From the NCBI RefSeq assembly GCF_001426945.1, contig NZ_LMFS01000003.1, forward strand, positions 462,818-526,817: a stretch of DNA of 64,000 nt. The letters run 5' to 3'. The number at the start of each line of letters is the position of its first letter. The stretch's first letter is position 1. The DNA comes from Pseudolabrys sp. Root1462. Lineage in GTDB: Bacteria; Pseudomonadota; Alphaproteobacteria; Rhizobiales; Xanthobacteraceae. Below, piece after piece: positions 53,960-63,023 of this stretch. A program made the position numbers and the translations under genes. The notes beneath the pieces are model-generated. The model was not told the DNA's origin, did not search any database, and was given only the letters and a program-made list of their open reading frames with translations.

Positions 53960-54979
53960 TCAGTGCGCGGTGCCGAGCAGGGCCCGCTCCAGTTGGGCCA
54001 CAGCCTGCTGGAGCTGATCAACGCGCCGCAGGAAAATCGTATCCTTGCTCAGGTAGGACTGCCCCTTGCTTGCCGATATCAGCGCCCGTGTGGCCCGTTC
54101 GGCGAAGAACGGATCGAACAGGGCGGTGATTTTCTGCAGCCGCCCCGCCTGGCTCTTCGGCACGATGCGGGCTGGCGTCAGGTCAGCGCCCGCCGCCTGG
54201 CCATACCGGCGATTGAAGTCGGCAAACAGGTCCTCATCGTCGTCCGACAGGGCGTCGAGGCCCTTGGCGCCATCGACGGCGCGAATCTTGAAGTGTTTCA
54301 AGGCCTCCCAGGCAGAACTCGGCGGCAACGAAACGGGCCGGTAATCGAGGTCGAGTGACTGAGTCCAGTCGATCCACTTGAACGGCGCGACCTCGGGCGA
54401 GCAGGCGACCGGAATCCAAGGCACGCGCAAGGTATCGGCGACGATCGCGCCGTGCATCGCTTCGGTCATCACCAGGCTGGCGCCGGCAAGACTTTTCAGG
54501 GTGCGCTCCACAGGCCAGTGCGCGTCGATGAAGTCGAAACCGATCTCCTCGCAGATCTCCGGCCAGCGGCTGTAGGCGACCGAATTGTAGTGCGGCATGA
54601 AGACGACGCGGCCGCTGCGCGGCACCTCCGGCTTCAGTGCCGGCGTGGTCGCGAGCAGGGCGGCGCTGTCCGTGATCGCCTTGGCAGGCATGCCGATCAG
54701 CCGGCCGGTCAGCGGCCCCCGCACCGCGAGAATTGACCAGTCGCCGTTCGGCCATTGCGACGGCAGCGGCCCGGTTCCGGCGCCGCTGCCAAGCACAAAG
54801 ACGCGCTTGCGCACCGTTGCCGGCGGCGACAGGAAATCGTCGCGGAAGATCGAGCCGATGCCAAGCAGTACGGCGTCGTCGATATCGAAGCAGGCGGGCG
54901 GCAGCACTTCCCGCCACAACAGAGGGTTCAGATCGTCGCCGAAATTGCCGCGGGGGCTTTTGTAGTAGATGACTTTCAT
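53960..54979 (-). CDS. Polysaccharide pyruvyl transferase family protein
   Basis: A 339-residue GT-B-like protein of the WcaK/CsaB pyruvyl-transferase family: KVIYYKSPRGNFGDDLNPLLWREVLP at the start, GIGSIFRDDF, VFVLGSGAGTG, AVRGPLTGRLIG, FMPHYNSVAYSRWPE and TEAMHGAIVADTLRVPWIPV. Such enzymes transfer pyruvate from PEP to sugar hydroxyls, giving acidic ketals on exopolysaccharides. ATG 54979 overlaps the FkbM stop by 4 bases; the open frame extends much further upstream and was not used. The last 80 residues are extra (coiled-coil-like LQQAVAQLERALLG). Confidence 0.85.
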   Translation of the reverse strand: MKVIYYKSPRGNFGDDLNPLLWREVLPPACFDIDDAVLLGIGSIFRDDFLSPPATVRKRVFVLGSGAGTGPLPSQWPNGDWSILAVRGPLTGRLIGMPAKAITDSAALLATTPALKPEVPRSGRVVFMPHYNSVAYSRWPEICEEIGFDFIDAHWPVERTLKSLAGASLVMTEAMHGAIVADTLRVPWIPVACSPEVAPFKWIDWTQSLDLDYRPVSLPPSSAWEALKHFKIRAVDGAKGLDALSDDDEDLFADFNRRYGQAAGADLTPARIVPKSQAGRLQKITALFDPFFAERATRALISASKGQSYLSKDTIFLRRVDQLQQAVAQLERALLGTAH

Positions 54980-55860
54980 TGCTGGCTGAGCGCACCGTCC
55001 GGCAGGCCGTGCTTGATCAAACGCGCCGAGCGCGGCGCAAAGATCAGGAAGCATCGTTCCGCGGGCAGCGGCTCGCGCTCGGTGAGCGGCCGGAATTTGG
55101 TGTCCGTTTCGAGGCACAGGTACGCGGCGAAATCCTGGAAGCTGAAATAGCGCAGGATGTCGGCATTCCTGGCGCCATAGCGACCGAGCAGATCGTCGCC
55201 GTGCAGTTCGATGAACCAGTAGCACCAGCGTGACAGTGTCTGCGTGGCGCCCTTGAGCGCCTCGACCTCGAAGCCTTCGATGTCCATGTAGACGAGATCG
55301 GGGAAGCCCCGCATCTGCGCGAGATCGTCGATGCTGAGCGCCGAAACCTGATCGCCGACCAGGCCGCCGATCCCCGGGCGAGCGCGCGAATTGAAGCTCA
55401 TGTCGGCGCGGCCGCGGCCGGTGACGTCGGAGACCAGCGCGTGCATGACCTCGACATTATCGACGCCGTTGAGTTCGAGATTCCGGCGCGCGATCGCGGC
55501 GTTATGCCGGTTGGCCTCGACGGAGACGACAGTTCCGCCCGGCGTAACCTCCTTGCCAAGCAGCATCGCGATCAGACATTGATGCGCGCCGAGATCGAAG
55601 ATGCGGCCGGCTTGCGGAATCGGCATTTGCGCCAGGAACTCGATCTCGGGCGGCAGCTCCCAATCCTTGTCGTACCACTCCGCCGCGATGCGATCATCGA
55701 TGCTCATCTCCAGGACGTGCGGCCCGTACCGGTGCGTCACCACGCGCTGGGGAAACGTTGCCAGCTCGTAGCGGTATTTCACCGCCCGAAGAATATCGAC
55801 AACCGGTTGCGGCAGATACTTTCTGGCGAGATCCCTGTGCTGCATGTTCGATCCTGTCAT
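54976..55860 (-). CDS. FkbM family methyltransferase
   Basis: A 294-residue SAM-dependent O-methyltransferase. Motif I is RIFDLGAHQCLIAMLLG (with Gly-Ala in place of Gly-x-Gly), followed by VVSVEANRHNAAIARRNLELNG, SIDDLAQMRGFPDLVYMDIEGFEVEALKGA, the FkbM signature. It would methylate a hydroxyl of the repeat unit. Coupled on both sides by ATGA overlaps to the GT4 and pyruvyl-transferase genes. A second Met at residue 6 is an alternative start. Confidence 0.88.
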   Translation of the reverse strand: MTGSNMQHRDLARKYLPQPVVDILRAVKYRYELATFPQRVVTHRYGPHVLEMSIDDRIAAEWYDKDWELPPEIEFLAQMPIPQAGRIFDLGAHQCLIAMLLGKEVTPGGTVVSVEANRHNAAIARRNLELNGVDNVEVMHALVSDVTGRGRADMSFNSRARPGIGGLVGDQVSALSIDDLAQMRGFPDLVYMDIEGFEVEALKGATQTLSRWCYWFIELHGDDLLGRYGARNADILRYFSFQDFAAYLCLETDTKFRPLTEREPLPAERCFLIFAPRSARLIKHGLPDGALSQQ

Positions 55861-56942
55861 TGCGGTGCTGAAATGGAGTAGTCGAATGATCGGAAGGCGT
55901 GGCGGCTCCGCAAACCGGCCGCCGCCCGCCGCTCCAGCAGACTCTGATAAAGTGCGGCATGGCGGTCGGCGATCGCGTCCCAGCGAAAGTGATCGGATGC
56001 GGTCGCGACGCGGTGGCGCAAATCCGCGCGCGCGGTGGCATTGGCTTGCAGGTGCGTGAGGGCTCCGAGAGCATCCTGCGGCGTCGCCGTATCGAGCGTC
56101 GCGGCGCGGATCCAGTCGGGCGTGATCCGACTGTGATGGGTCGCCACGATCAGCCCGTTGACGAAGGCCGCTGCCAACGTGCCGCGCTTGGCGGTGGCGC
56201 CATCGGGAAACGGCAGATAGGCGAAGGTCGCCGTCGCGAGCCGCTCGGCAACCGCATGATCCGGCAACTGCAACAAGACCTTCACGCCGAGGGTCTTCGC
56301 CTGCGCGATGATGTCGTCGGCGTAGCGCTGATGACGTTCGGGGATGGCGCCGATCATTTCGAAGGTCAGACCGCTTTCCGCCGCGCCGGCGAGACGAGCG
56401 AGTTCGAGAAACGACTCGAGGCCCTTGTTCGGCGCGATGAGGCCGAACTGGCAGACGAGATCCGGCAGGCGCGGCCGGCCGGCGGCTGCCGGGACATTGC
56501 TGCCGATTTCGATGGTCGCATCGATGCCGCCCCGCCGCGGGAAGCGTTGCGCGAACAGTGCGCGCTCTTCGTCGGTGGTGAAGACGCGGGCCGCGCAGTG
56601 CTTGGCAAAGGGCGAGAACCAGGCGCGCCGGTACGGCTTGAACACCGAATACTCGTGCAGCGTCACGACGACGGGGCGATCGCGAATGACGCGCGCGATG
56701 GCGCTCGGCGTCAGCGAGCGGCCGTATCCAACGGTCGGATATTGAATGTGAATGACGTCACAGTCGACGCTCTCAATTTCTTCGAGAATGGACCGCGCGT
56801 AAAGTTGTGAAAACCGGTCGCTGGCAAATCGTCGTACCTCGACGCCGGCCTTGGCCAGTTCATGACCAAGCACCTGCGTGTAATCGCCAACCCCACAGAC
56901 CTGCGGAGGCCACGAGCCGCTGACCAGGAGCACAGTGGTCAT
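55857..56942 (-). CDS. GT4-family glycosyltransferase
   Basis: A 361-residue GT-B enzyme: MTTVLLVSGSWPPQVCGVGDYTQVLGHELAKAGVEV at the acceptor side, VIHIQYPTVGYGRSLTP, VVVTLHEYSVFKPYRR, and donor-side FGLIAPNKGLESFLELARLAG. The usual E(x7)E donor motif is not clear (TATFAYLPFPDGATAKRGTLAAAF), a detail shared by some ExpE7/Alg11-like members. First gene of the minus-strand GT4-FkbM-pyruvyl transferase run. It would add one sugar to the repeat unit. Confidence 0.88.
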   Translation of the reverse strand: MTTVLLVSGSWPPQVCGVGDYTQVLGHELAKAGVEVRRFASDRFSQLYARSILEEIESVDCDVIHIQYPTVGYGRSLTPSAIARVIRDRPVVVTLHEYSVFKPYRRAWFSPFAKHCAARVFTTDEERALFAQRFPRRGGIDATIEIGSNVPAAAGRPRLPDLVCQFGLIAPNKGLESFLELARLAGAAESGLTFEMIGAIPERHQRYADDIIAQAKTLGVKVLLQLPDHAVAERLATATFAYLPFPDGATAKRGTLAAAFVNGLIVATHHSRITPDWIRAATLDTATPQDALGALTHLQANATARADLRHRVATASDHFRWDAIADRHAALYQSLLERRAAAGLRSRHAFRSFDYSISAPQ

Positions 56943-56971
56943 TCGTTCAAACTCCGTCCGCTCGGAAACGT

Positions 56972-59287
56972 TTACGAACTGGCGCTTTGCCGGAGGTCGC
57001 TATTGTATTCATAAGGCTTGATGTAGGCGGAGCTGTGGTAATAATCGTAATTGCGCATGCGGCGCAGATCGACACGCGTCAGCACGGTTCCCAACACGCG
57101 ATCCTTCAGCGGTGACAACAGTTCGATCGCGCGAGCGATGAGGTCCTGCGGCGCTCGATCCCAGCCGACCGCGAGCACGATGCCATCAACGTGCTCACCA
57201 AGCGCGCGGCTGTCCACCAGGGGGACCAGCGGCGGAGCATCCACGATGATGATGTCGTAATGCCGCCGCAGTTCACCGAGGATGATCCGAATCGAATCGG
57301 AGAACGCGAACTCGCTCATGCTCTCGAGTTCATCCGACGACGGCGCCGGCAGAATCGACAGCGAAGTCGCGGTGTCGAAGAGAATCGCCTGCTGCAGAGA
57401 CGCCCGGCCGAGCGCCACGTCGAAAAGGCCCCATTCGGCATTCGGGCACAGCGAACGCGTCAATTGCGGATTGCGCAGATCGCCCTCGACGATCAGCGTG
57501 CGCACGCCCATCATGGCATAGGACAGCGCCAGATTGGCGGCGAGCGTGGTCTTGCCTTCGCCCTCGATCGCCGAGGTCAGCATGATCGTCTGCATCGGAC
57601 GCGTTCGCGCCGCCCGCTGTACGGACAGGCGTACGGCGCGGATCGCCTCGGCAAAAACCGAATTCGGCTCTTCGATGATGTAGCGCATCAGCGGCGGCTG
57701 CAGCGCCAGCGGCAGCATCCGGGTCGGCTGCTCCCGATAGCGAGCGAGTTCGTCGCGCCCGCGTTTGGTGATGCGTGAAAGTTCGCGCAAACCAACCAGC
57801 GGCAGTGAGGCGATGCCGGGAACGCCGGAGATCGATTCGACCTGGTCGATAGTCTTGATGCGGCGATCGAACCGGTCGACGGCAATGGCTATGATTGAGC
57901 CGAACGCGGCGCCGAATGGAATGGCCAGCCCCAGGAACAACCAGCCTTTCGGGAAAGACGGCTGCGTCGGCGCATTGGCCGCGGTGACGGTGCGCGCCTC
58001 GGGGAGATCCAGGCTCTCGCGCGCACTGGCTTCCTTGTAGCGGCTGAGGAACGACTCATAGAGCGCGCGATTGGCGTCGGCCTCGCGCTGCAGTTCGCGA
58101 AGGCGGACCTCGGCCTGTCCAGACTCAGTCGAGATGTTCTGCAGTGCCGCGAGACTCTTCTCCAGCGAGGCTTCGCGCGCGGCTGCGACTTCGTAGCTGT
58201 GCCTTCGGCTCTGCAGGATGCGCTGCACTTCGGCACTGATCAGCTTCTGTGTATCGCGCAGTTGCGCCTTAACGGCCGTGACCTGCGGATGCTGGGGCCC
58301 GTAGCGGCTCGTCAGATCGGCCTCGTTCATCGTCAATTGGGCGTACTGGCCGCGCAAGCGAGCGATGGTCTCCGAAGCCAGCGCTTCGCTCAGCGAACCC
58401 GGATCCGCATTGGTTTTGGCGATTTCGGCGACCTGGTCATATTTGGCCTGCGCTTGCGCCGCCTCGGCGCGAGCCTCCACCAGCTTGCTGTTCAGGTCGG
58501 TAATCTGCTGGCTGTTGACGGTTTCGCCCTGACTGAGCGTGAGATTATGGGCGCCGCGGAACTCCTCGACCGCCTTGTCGGAGGCGAGCACGCGCGCCTT
58601 GAGGTCATTGAGCTGCTGATTGAGCCAACCGGCCGCCATCTTGGTGGCATCGGATTTCGATCGCACCAGTTCCGCAAAATATGCCGCCGAAATCGCGTTG
58701 GCGATGCGTGCCGTGGTTTCGGGATTGTGCGCGCTGACATTGATGTCGACCAGGAAGCTCGTGCGCTGACGAGCGACCTTAAGGCGGCTCTGCAGCACAG
58801 AGACCGCGGCCATGCGCGCGGCTTCGCGCGGATCGGCATTCTGCGTTGCATTCTGGGCAAACAGGCGCTTGATCGGCGCAAGCAGCCCGGGCTTCGGCAT
58901 GAAGTCCGGGTCTTCAGTGAGCTTCAGGTCGTCGACGACGCGGCGCAGCACCGAGACGGACTGGGTCAGCAGAACCTGACTCTCGATCGTTGCGTCGTCG
59001 GTCGACGGAGTCTGCACCGGCGTCTGCTTTGCGTCGAGATTGATCACGTTAGGCCGGCGGGGATCGATCAACACCGTAGCGGTCGCGGTATAGAGCGGCT
59101 TAATCATGACGACCGCGATGGTTGCCGCGGCGGCGAAGAAGATGGTCGTCAACACAATCAGCGCAACGCGCCGTCTGAGGATGCGGAAAATTTCCGAAAG
59201 AGTGACGCCCTCCCACCCGGGGACGTGGGAAAGCTCAGGCTCGTAAGCCAGCGGAACAGGCCCGTATTCAGTAGCGCGTTGTGACAT
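56972..59287 (-). CDS. Wzc-type polysaccharide co-polymerase with BY-kinase domain
   Basis: A 771-residue inner-membrane protein. Wzz domain with spans at about 36-58 and 455-475 (the second preceded by AANAPTQPSFPKGWLFL), long coiled coil in between (about 180-430), and a tyrosine kinase: Walker A SAIEGEGKTTLAANL (about 572-586), Walker A' IVEGDLRNPQ and Walker B DIIIVDAPPLVP. The C-terminal Tyr cluster has six Tyr between 747 and 761. This form controls chain length and export of exopolysaccharide through cyclic autophosphorylation. It overlaps the beta-barrel gene by 20 bases. Confidence 0.93.
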   Translation of the reverse strand: MSQRATEYGPVPLAYEPELSHVPGWEGVTLSEIFRILRRRVALIVLTTIFFAAAATIAVVMIKPLYTATATVLIDPRRPNVINLDAKQTPVQTPSTDDATIESQVLLTQSVSVLRRVVDDLKLTEDPDFMPKPGLLAPIKRLFAQNATQNADPREAARMAAVSVLQSRLKVARQRTSFLVDINVSAHNPETTARIANAISAAYFAELVRSKSDATKMAAGWLNQQLNDLKARVLASDKAVEEFRGAHNLTLSQGETVNSQQITDLNSKLVEARAEAAQAQAKYDQVAEIAKTNADPGSLSEALASETIARLRGQYAQLTMNEADLTSRYGPQHPQVTAVKAQLRDTQKLISAEVQRILQSRRHSYEVAAAREASLEKSLAALQNISTESGQAEVRLRELQREADANRALYESFLSRYKEASARESLDLPEARTVTAANAPTQPSFPKGWLFLGLAIPFGAAFGSIIAIAVDRFDRRIKTIDQVESISGVPGIASLPLVGLRELSRITKRGRDELARYREQPTRMLPLALQPPLMRYIIEEPNSVFAEAIRAVRLSVQRAARTRPMQTIMLTSAIEGEGKTTLAANLALSYAMMGVRTLIVEGDLRNPQLTRSLCPNAEWGLFDVALGRASLQQAILFDTATSLSILPAPSSDELESMSEFAFSDSIRIILGELRRHYDIIIVDAPPLVPLVDSRALGEHVDGIVLAVGWDRAPQDLIARAIELLSPLKDRVLGTVLTRVDLRRMRNYDYYHSSAYIKPYEYNSDLRQSASS

Positions 59288-60692
59288 TCAGTCCCACCTC
59301 ATGCTTGTCGTAGCTGGCCGACGGAGCGTCACTGTCGCGCCGGAAGTATTGGTGCTGAAGTGAGACAGTGCTGTATCGATTGAGTTTGTATGTGAGCTCA
59401 GTCAGCGTCGAAAATACGGCGTCGTTGCGCAATTGGCCGAAGAACTTGTCACGTTCGTAGGTGGCACCGACCGAGAGCACGATGTTGCGGCGAAGCTCGT
59501 AGTCGGCGCCGACCTGGATCGCATCTGCGCGGATGCCGCCCGCGACCGTGTCGGCGGCTTGAGTAACGAGTTGTTCGGCTTTGACGTGCACATCGAGTAG
59601 GCGTGTGACGCTCCAATTGACGAGCGCCCGATAGGTCGGGCCGCTGATGGTGCCGATACTCGGGTCGTCAAAGCGCTGCCGAGCGTAGCCTGCGCTCACT
59701 TCGCCGGTGATAAGATGGCCAAGCTGGAGGTTGACGCCTGCGAGCACGCGATAGCCGTCGGAACTCAGCGATTGCGTCGGCGAGCCGCGCAGGCTGCGGC
59801 GATTGGCTTCGGCGGCAGTGAACAGGCCAAGACTGCCCGACATCGCATAATCGATACGGCCGTGCAGGGCCTCGATATGACCGTCACGGCTGTCCTGATT
59901 GATGATCGAGCCGTTGATGGCTCGCGTCGTGCCGAAATTGTAGGTGTCGGAACGCAAGCCGAACGAGCCGGCCCATCGGCCGCTCTGTTGCCAGTAAGTC
60001 ACGTCGGCGGAGTTCAAAGTGTAGGGCGTCGGTTCGGCGGCGTTGGTCGGTGACGTCAGCGAGCCGACGCCCTCGTGCAGCAGCGCGGTGCGGAAGGTGG
60101 TCAGGATCGCGGCATCGTGCCAGAGATCGATGCGGCCGCGCAGGCGCAGATTGGCATCGGTCTGATCGAGTTGTGAAAAACGCCGGTAGCTGGTCGAAGC
60201 TACATTACCTTGCACATCGATGCCGTGCCGCTCCCACAGCGACTTCACTTCGAGCGATGGCTTGACGGTAGCCGACAGGTCGCCACGCTTGTCGGAACCC
60301 GATGCGAAGACATTGTTGTCGTAGCGCACGCCGCCGGTGAGCGAAGGGTTGAACATCCACGGACCCGCGCGCACGCCAACACTTTCGTAGCCTGGCTGCT
60401 GCCGTGTTTTCACCGGCGTGTCCTCCGGCTCAAGTGCTTCGCCACTGCGTGCCCAAAGCTGTGCGAACGGCACAGGTTCGAAAACCTCAAGCGAGCTCCA
60501 CGGCGGCGTGGGAGAGGGCACGAGAGGCGTGACGATCTGAGCGCGAGCCTCCGGCGTTCCGGCGAGGGCAGCAATGAACGCGACGCCGGCGGCAAGCGGA
60601 ATTCGCGCGCCGAATTTTTTGCCGCGATGGAACTCGATGGCAGTTTCGCGCTTTTGTTGAGAGACATCGCGCACCTCTTGGCGGCGGATCAT
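59268..60692 (-). CDS. Outer-membrane beta-barrel protein of the polysaccharide locus
   Basis: A 474-residue protein with a signal peptide (cut near ARA in TPEARAQIVTPL) and a repeated pattern of amphipathic strands (GGVRYDNNVFASG, GNVASTSYRRFSQLDQTD, YNFGTTRAINGSI, VSAGYARQRFDDPSI, VGATYERDKFFGQLRND) ending in the aromatic VGLNVTTRY, as porin-type barrels do. It resembles the VpsM/outer membrane beta-barrel proteins found near Wza/Wzc genes, here probably part of the export path. The start is uncertain: ATG 60692 precedes the signal peptide, but there is no clear ribosome site; the longer open frame to 61115 overlaps the Wza gene and is rejected. Confidence 0.8.
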   Translation of the reverse strand: MIRRQEVRDVSQQKRETAIEFHRGKKFGARIPLAAGVAFIAALAGTPEARAQIVTPLVPSPTPPWSSLEVFEPVPFAQLWARSGEALEPEDTPVKTRQQPGYESVGVRAGPWMFNPSLTGGVRYDNNVFASGSDKRGDLSATVKPSLEVKSLWERHGIDVQGNVASTSYRRFSQLDQTDANLRLRGRIDLWHDAAILTTFRTALLHEGVGSLTSPTNAAEPTPYTLNSADVTYWQQSGRWAGSFGLRSDTYNFGTTRAINGSIINQDSRDGHIEALHGRIDYAMSGSLGLFTAAEANRRSLRGSPTQSLSSDGYRVLAGVNLQLGHLITGEVSAGYARQRFDDPSIGTISGPTYRALVNWSVTRLLDVHVKAEQLVTQAADTVAGGIRADAIQVGADYELRRNIVLSVGATYERDKFFGQLRNDAVFSTLTELTYKLNRYSTVSLQHQYFRRDSDAPSASYDKHEVGLNVTTRY

Positions 60693-60996
60693 TGCCGCTG
60701 GCGCTGGATCACGAGATTGCCCAGCGCGTCGCTTCGCTTTTGAGGTGTCGTCGCGGCCTAGGCCGTGACGACAAGCTTTGTTGGCACAGACGTGGCCCTG
60801 CCCGCGAACGAGCCGGACGTGCAGCATCGCCATCAACCGCATAAGCGACGCTTGGTTCCGCACTGCAGCAAAAATCCATTGTGACGTTGAACGCTTGGTT
60901 CCTCGCGCGCGCCGACTCGCGCGTGATTCATTGCGCGCGCTCCGACGCGCGCGATCGGCAAGCGCCCAATGGATTGGCACGATGCTCAAACGACGA
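60693..60996. other. GC-rich gap between Wza and beta-barrel genes
   Basis: About 300 bases with clustered CGCGCG runs (60906-60962) that could form hairpins and perhaps attenuate transcription. Otherwise no gene is visible. Confidence 0.45.
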
Positions 60997-61590
60997 TCAA
61001 AGGAATCGTTCAGGCACGGTGATGTTGTCGCCGGGCGACACCTGCGGATTCGCGTCCGTTGGACGCGTGAGTGCGGCGTTGGAACCTGAAGGACGCACAA
61101 CGACACGATTCTCATCCGCGCGATAGGTGTATCCGCCTGCCAATGCGACAGCGTCGGCCACGGTCAATCCCGGCTTGTAGGGAAATTCGCCCGGCTTTTT
61201 GACCTCACCGCGGATATAAAAAGGCGCGTACGTGGCGACCTGGATATTCACGCGCGCATCCTTGAGGATTCCGCCGTTTAATTGTGCGGTGATGCGGCGC
61301 TCGAGCTGCTCAACGGTCAGACCGGCGGCTCTGACGCGACCCGCAACCGGAATCGACAGATAACCGGCGCTGTCGACGACGTAATCGCCGGTGATGGTCT
61401 GCTCGTTGTAAACCTGGACGTGCACCTGATCGTTGGTATGGAGCGTGTAGGGGCGACTAACCGCCGGTGTCGACACAGCTTCTTGATAGGCAGCATAGCG
61501 TGTCGATCCAGCGGGGGTGCAACCGGCCGTGATCAAAAGGCCAACAAGACCGGCCCCAAAAAAGACCAGTCGACCGAAGGCGTTCTGCAT
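60997..61590 (-). CDS. Polysaccharide export lipoprotein, Wza/OtnA family
   Basis: A 197-residue secretion protein. Lipobox LLITAGC at about 18-24 marks a lipoprotein. A Poly_export domain follows (HTNDQVHVQVYNEQTITGDYVVDSAGYLSIPVAGRVRAAGLTVEQLERRI), then a SLBB domain (FYIRGEVKKPGEFPYKPGLTVADAVALAGGYTYRAD). It would form the outer-membrane exit or its periplasmic part together with the Wzc-type protein. It lacks the C-terminal helix of E. coli Wza, so the separate beta-barrel gene may provide the outer-membrane pore. Confidence 0.92.
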   Translation of the reverse strand: MQNAFGRLVFFGAGLVGLLITAGCTPAGSTRYAAYQEAVSTPAVSRPYTLHTNDQVHVQVYNEQTITGDYVVDSAGYLSIPVAGRVRAAGLTVEQLERRITAQLNGGILKDARVNIQVATYAPFYIRGEVKKPGEFPYKPGLTVADAVALAGGYTYRADENRVVVRPSGSNAALTRPTDANPQVSPGDNITVPERFL

Positions 61591-62258
61591 AGTTCCCCCT
61601 TACGCACGTGAATACAAAAGCGATTCGATGCGATGTCGCCGCGTCAAAGATGGGAGTCTTGAATGCGACACTTATACCGAGGTCGGCAACGGCGTTGCCT
61701 GGCGATAGGTTCCGAACACCACGCAAAATAGTTCAAGAAAGTTCAGAGCCGCGCGACCAAGCGATGAAGCGCTGAAATGATGAGCGCCCAAGCGACAAAA
61801 TTCGCAGCGACAAGCCAAAACTGTAAGCATGCGCGTCGTCTCAGCGGAATGAAGCGTAGCAATGCATGAAAATACGGCGTCGATCGACGGGGCATGCACA
61901 CGATCTGGCTGGTGGTGTCGTGACGTCATTCTAACGGTTGTATGACGCGCATGTTCTCTTTCACCGTTGCGCTGAAACATTTCTTGATCGATGCATTGCA
62001 TTGCATCGTCGCGATGCGCGCGTGAATCGCACCTTGAGACGAATGTTCAGCATTCGTGATGGTGCACCGCCACACTTTCTCCAAGAACGCCACGTCTCCT
62101 GTCGACCAAGGCGGCATCGAGTCGATGCGAGCAAAGACGACACATGTACGAATTGCGGCTGCTCGAACCGAACAGTCGCGCCAATAAGATATGCAGGGAG
62201 GCGCGCGCGATGGGGGTGGAGCACCCGTGCGCAAAGCAACACTGCAAAGGAGCTAACG
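61591..62258. other. Divergent promoter region of the export and initiation genes
   Basis: About 670 bases between the minus-strand export genes and the plus-strand phosphoglycosyl transferase. It is less GC-rich than average and should hold both promoters. One near-palindrome, GATGCA-TTGCAT-TGCATC, sits at 61990-62007. An open frame covers part of the plus strand but is not gene-like. No other feature stands out. Confidence 0.5.
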
Positions 62259-63023
62259 ATGGCCCTCTCTGTTTCGCTGCCCGCCACGCGGGACGACAAC
62301 GCATCGGTCTGGTACCACAAGCGCTCGCTGTTCACGCCTGGCGTGAATTACAGCGATCGGCCGCGCCCGCCTCGCCGGCGGCTGTATTACCTGTCGCATC
62401 GTGGCGCGCTCAGCGAGCCGTCGCGTTCGCGCATGAAGCGCTTGTTCGACGCCACGTGCGCCAGCGCTGCACTGCTTGCGTTTGCGCCGCTGTTCGGCGG
62501 CATCGCGCTGGCGATCAAGCTGACGTCTCCAGGTCCGGTCTTCTTCACGCAGTATCGCTACGGCCATCGCAATCATCGGTTCCGGATATTCAAGTTCCGC
62601 ACCATGCATTCGCATCTCGGCGATCAGCGTGGCGTCAAGCAAACGGTGACCAACGATCCGCGCGTCACTTTCGTCGGGCGTATCCTGCGCAAGACCAGCC
62701 TCGATGAACTGCCGCAACTGATCAATGTCATTCGCGGCGACATGTCACTGGTCGGGCCACGGCCGCACGTACCCGGCATGCAGGCCGCGAGCACGCTCTA
62801 TGAGAATCTCGTTCCGTATTATTTCCAGCGCCACACGATCAGGCCCGGTATTACCGGGCTGGCGCAGGTCAGCGGCTGCCGCGGCAGCACCGCCAATGCC
62901 GAGGCGGCGATCTCGCGCGTCGACTACGACCTTCAGTACATCGAGCAATGGTCGCTGTGGCTGGACATCAAGATCATCTGGTGGACAGTCAAGCGTGAGT
63001 TCTTCACCGGCAAGGGCGAGTGA
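62259..63023 (+). CDS. Polyprenyl-phosphate hexose-1-phosphate transferase (WbaP/PglC type)
   Basis: A 254-residue initiating phosphoglycosyl transferase that loads a sugar phosphate onto undecaprenyl phosphate. It has a single N-terminal re-entrant segment ([21 protein letters not shown]) and the catalytic core: [58 protein letters not shown] and [22 protein letters not shown] lies 6 bases before ATG 62259. It starts the plus-strand end of the locus, with a GTGA overlap to the acyltransferase gene. Confidence 0.95.
   Translation: MALSVSLPATRDDNASVWYHKRSLFTPGVNYSDRPRPPRRRLYYLSHRGALSEPSRSRMKRLFDATCASAALLAFAPLFGGIALAIKLTSPGPVFFTQYRYGHRNHRFRIFKFRTMHSHLGDQRGVKQTVTNDPRVTFVGRILRKTSLDELPQLINVIRGDMSLVGPRPHVPGMQAASTLYENLVPYYFQRHTIRPGITGLAQVSGCRGSTANAEAAISRVDYDLQYIEQWSLWLDIKIIWWTVKREFFTGKGE

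Noticed and set aside
60901-60965. Possible CGCGCG-type methylation or recombination hot spot.
   Set aside because: Simple runs in GC-rich spacer DNA; no defined repeat unit or symmetry strong enough to call.
60693-61115. Extended N-terminus of the beta-barrel protein (141 extra residues).
   Set aside because: It overlaps the export lipoprotein gene, is Arg/Cys-rich, and would bury the signal peptide.
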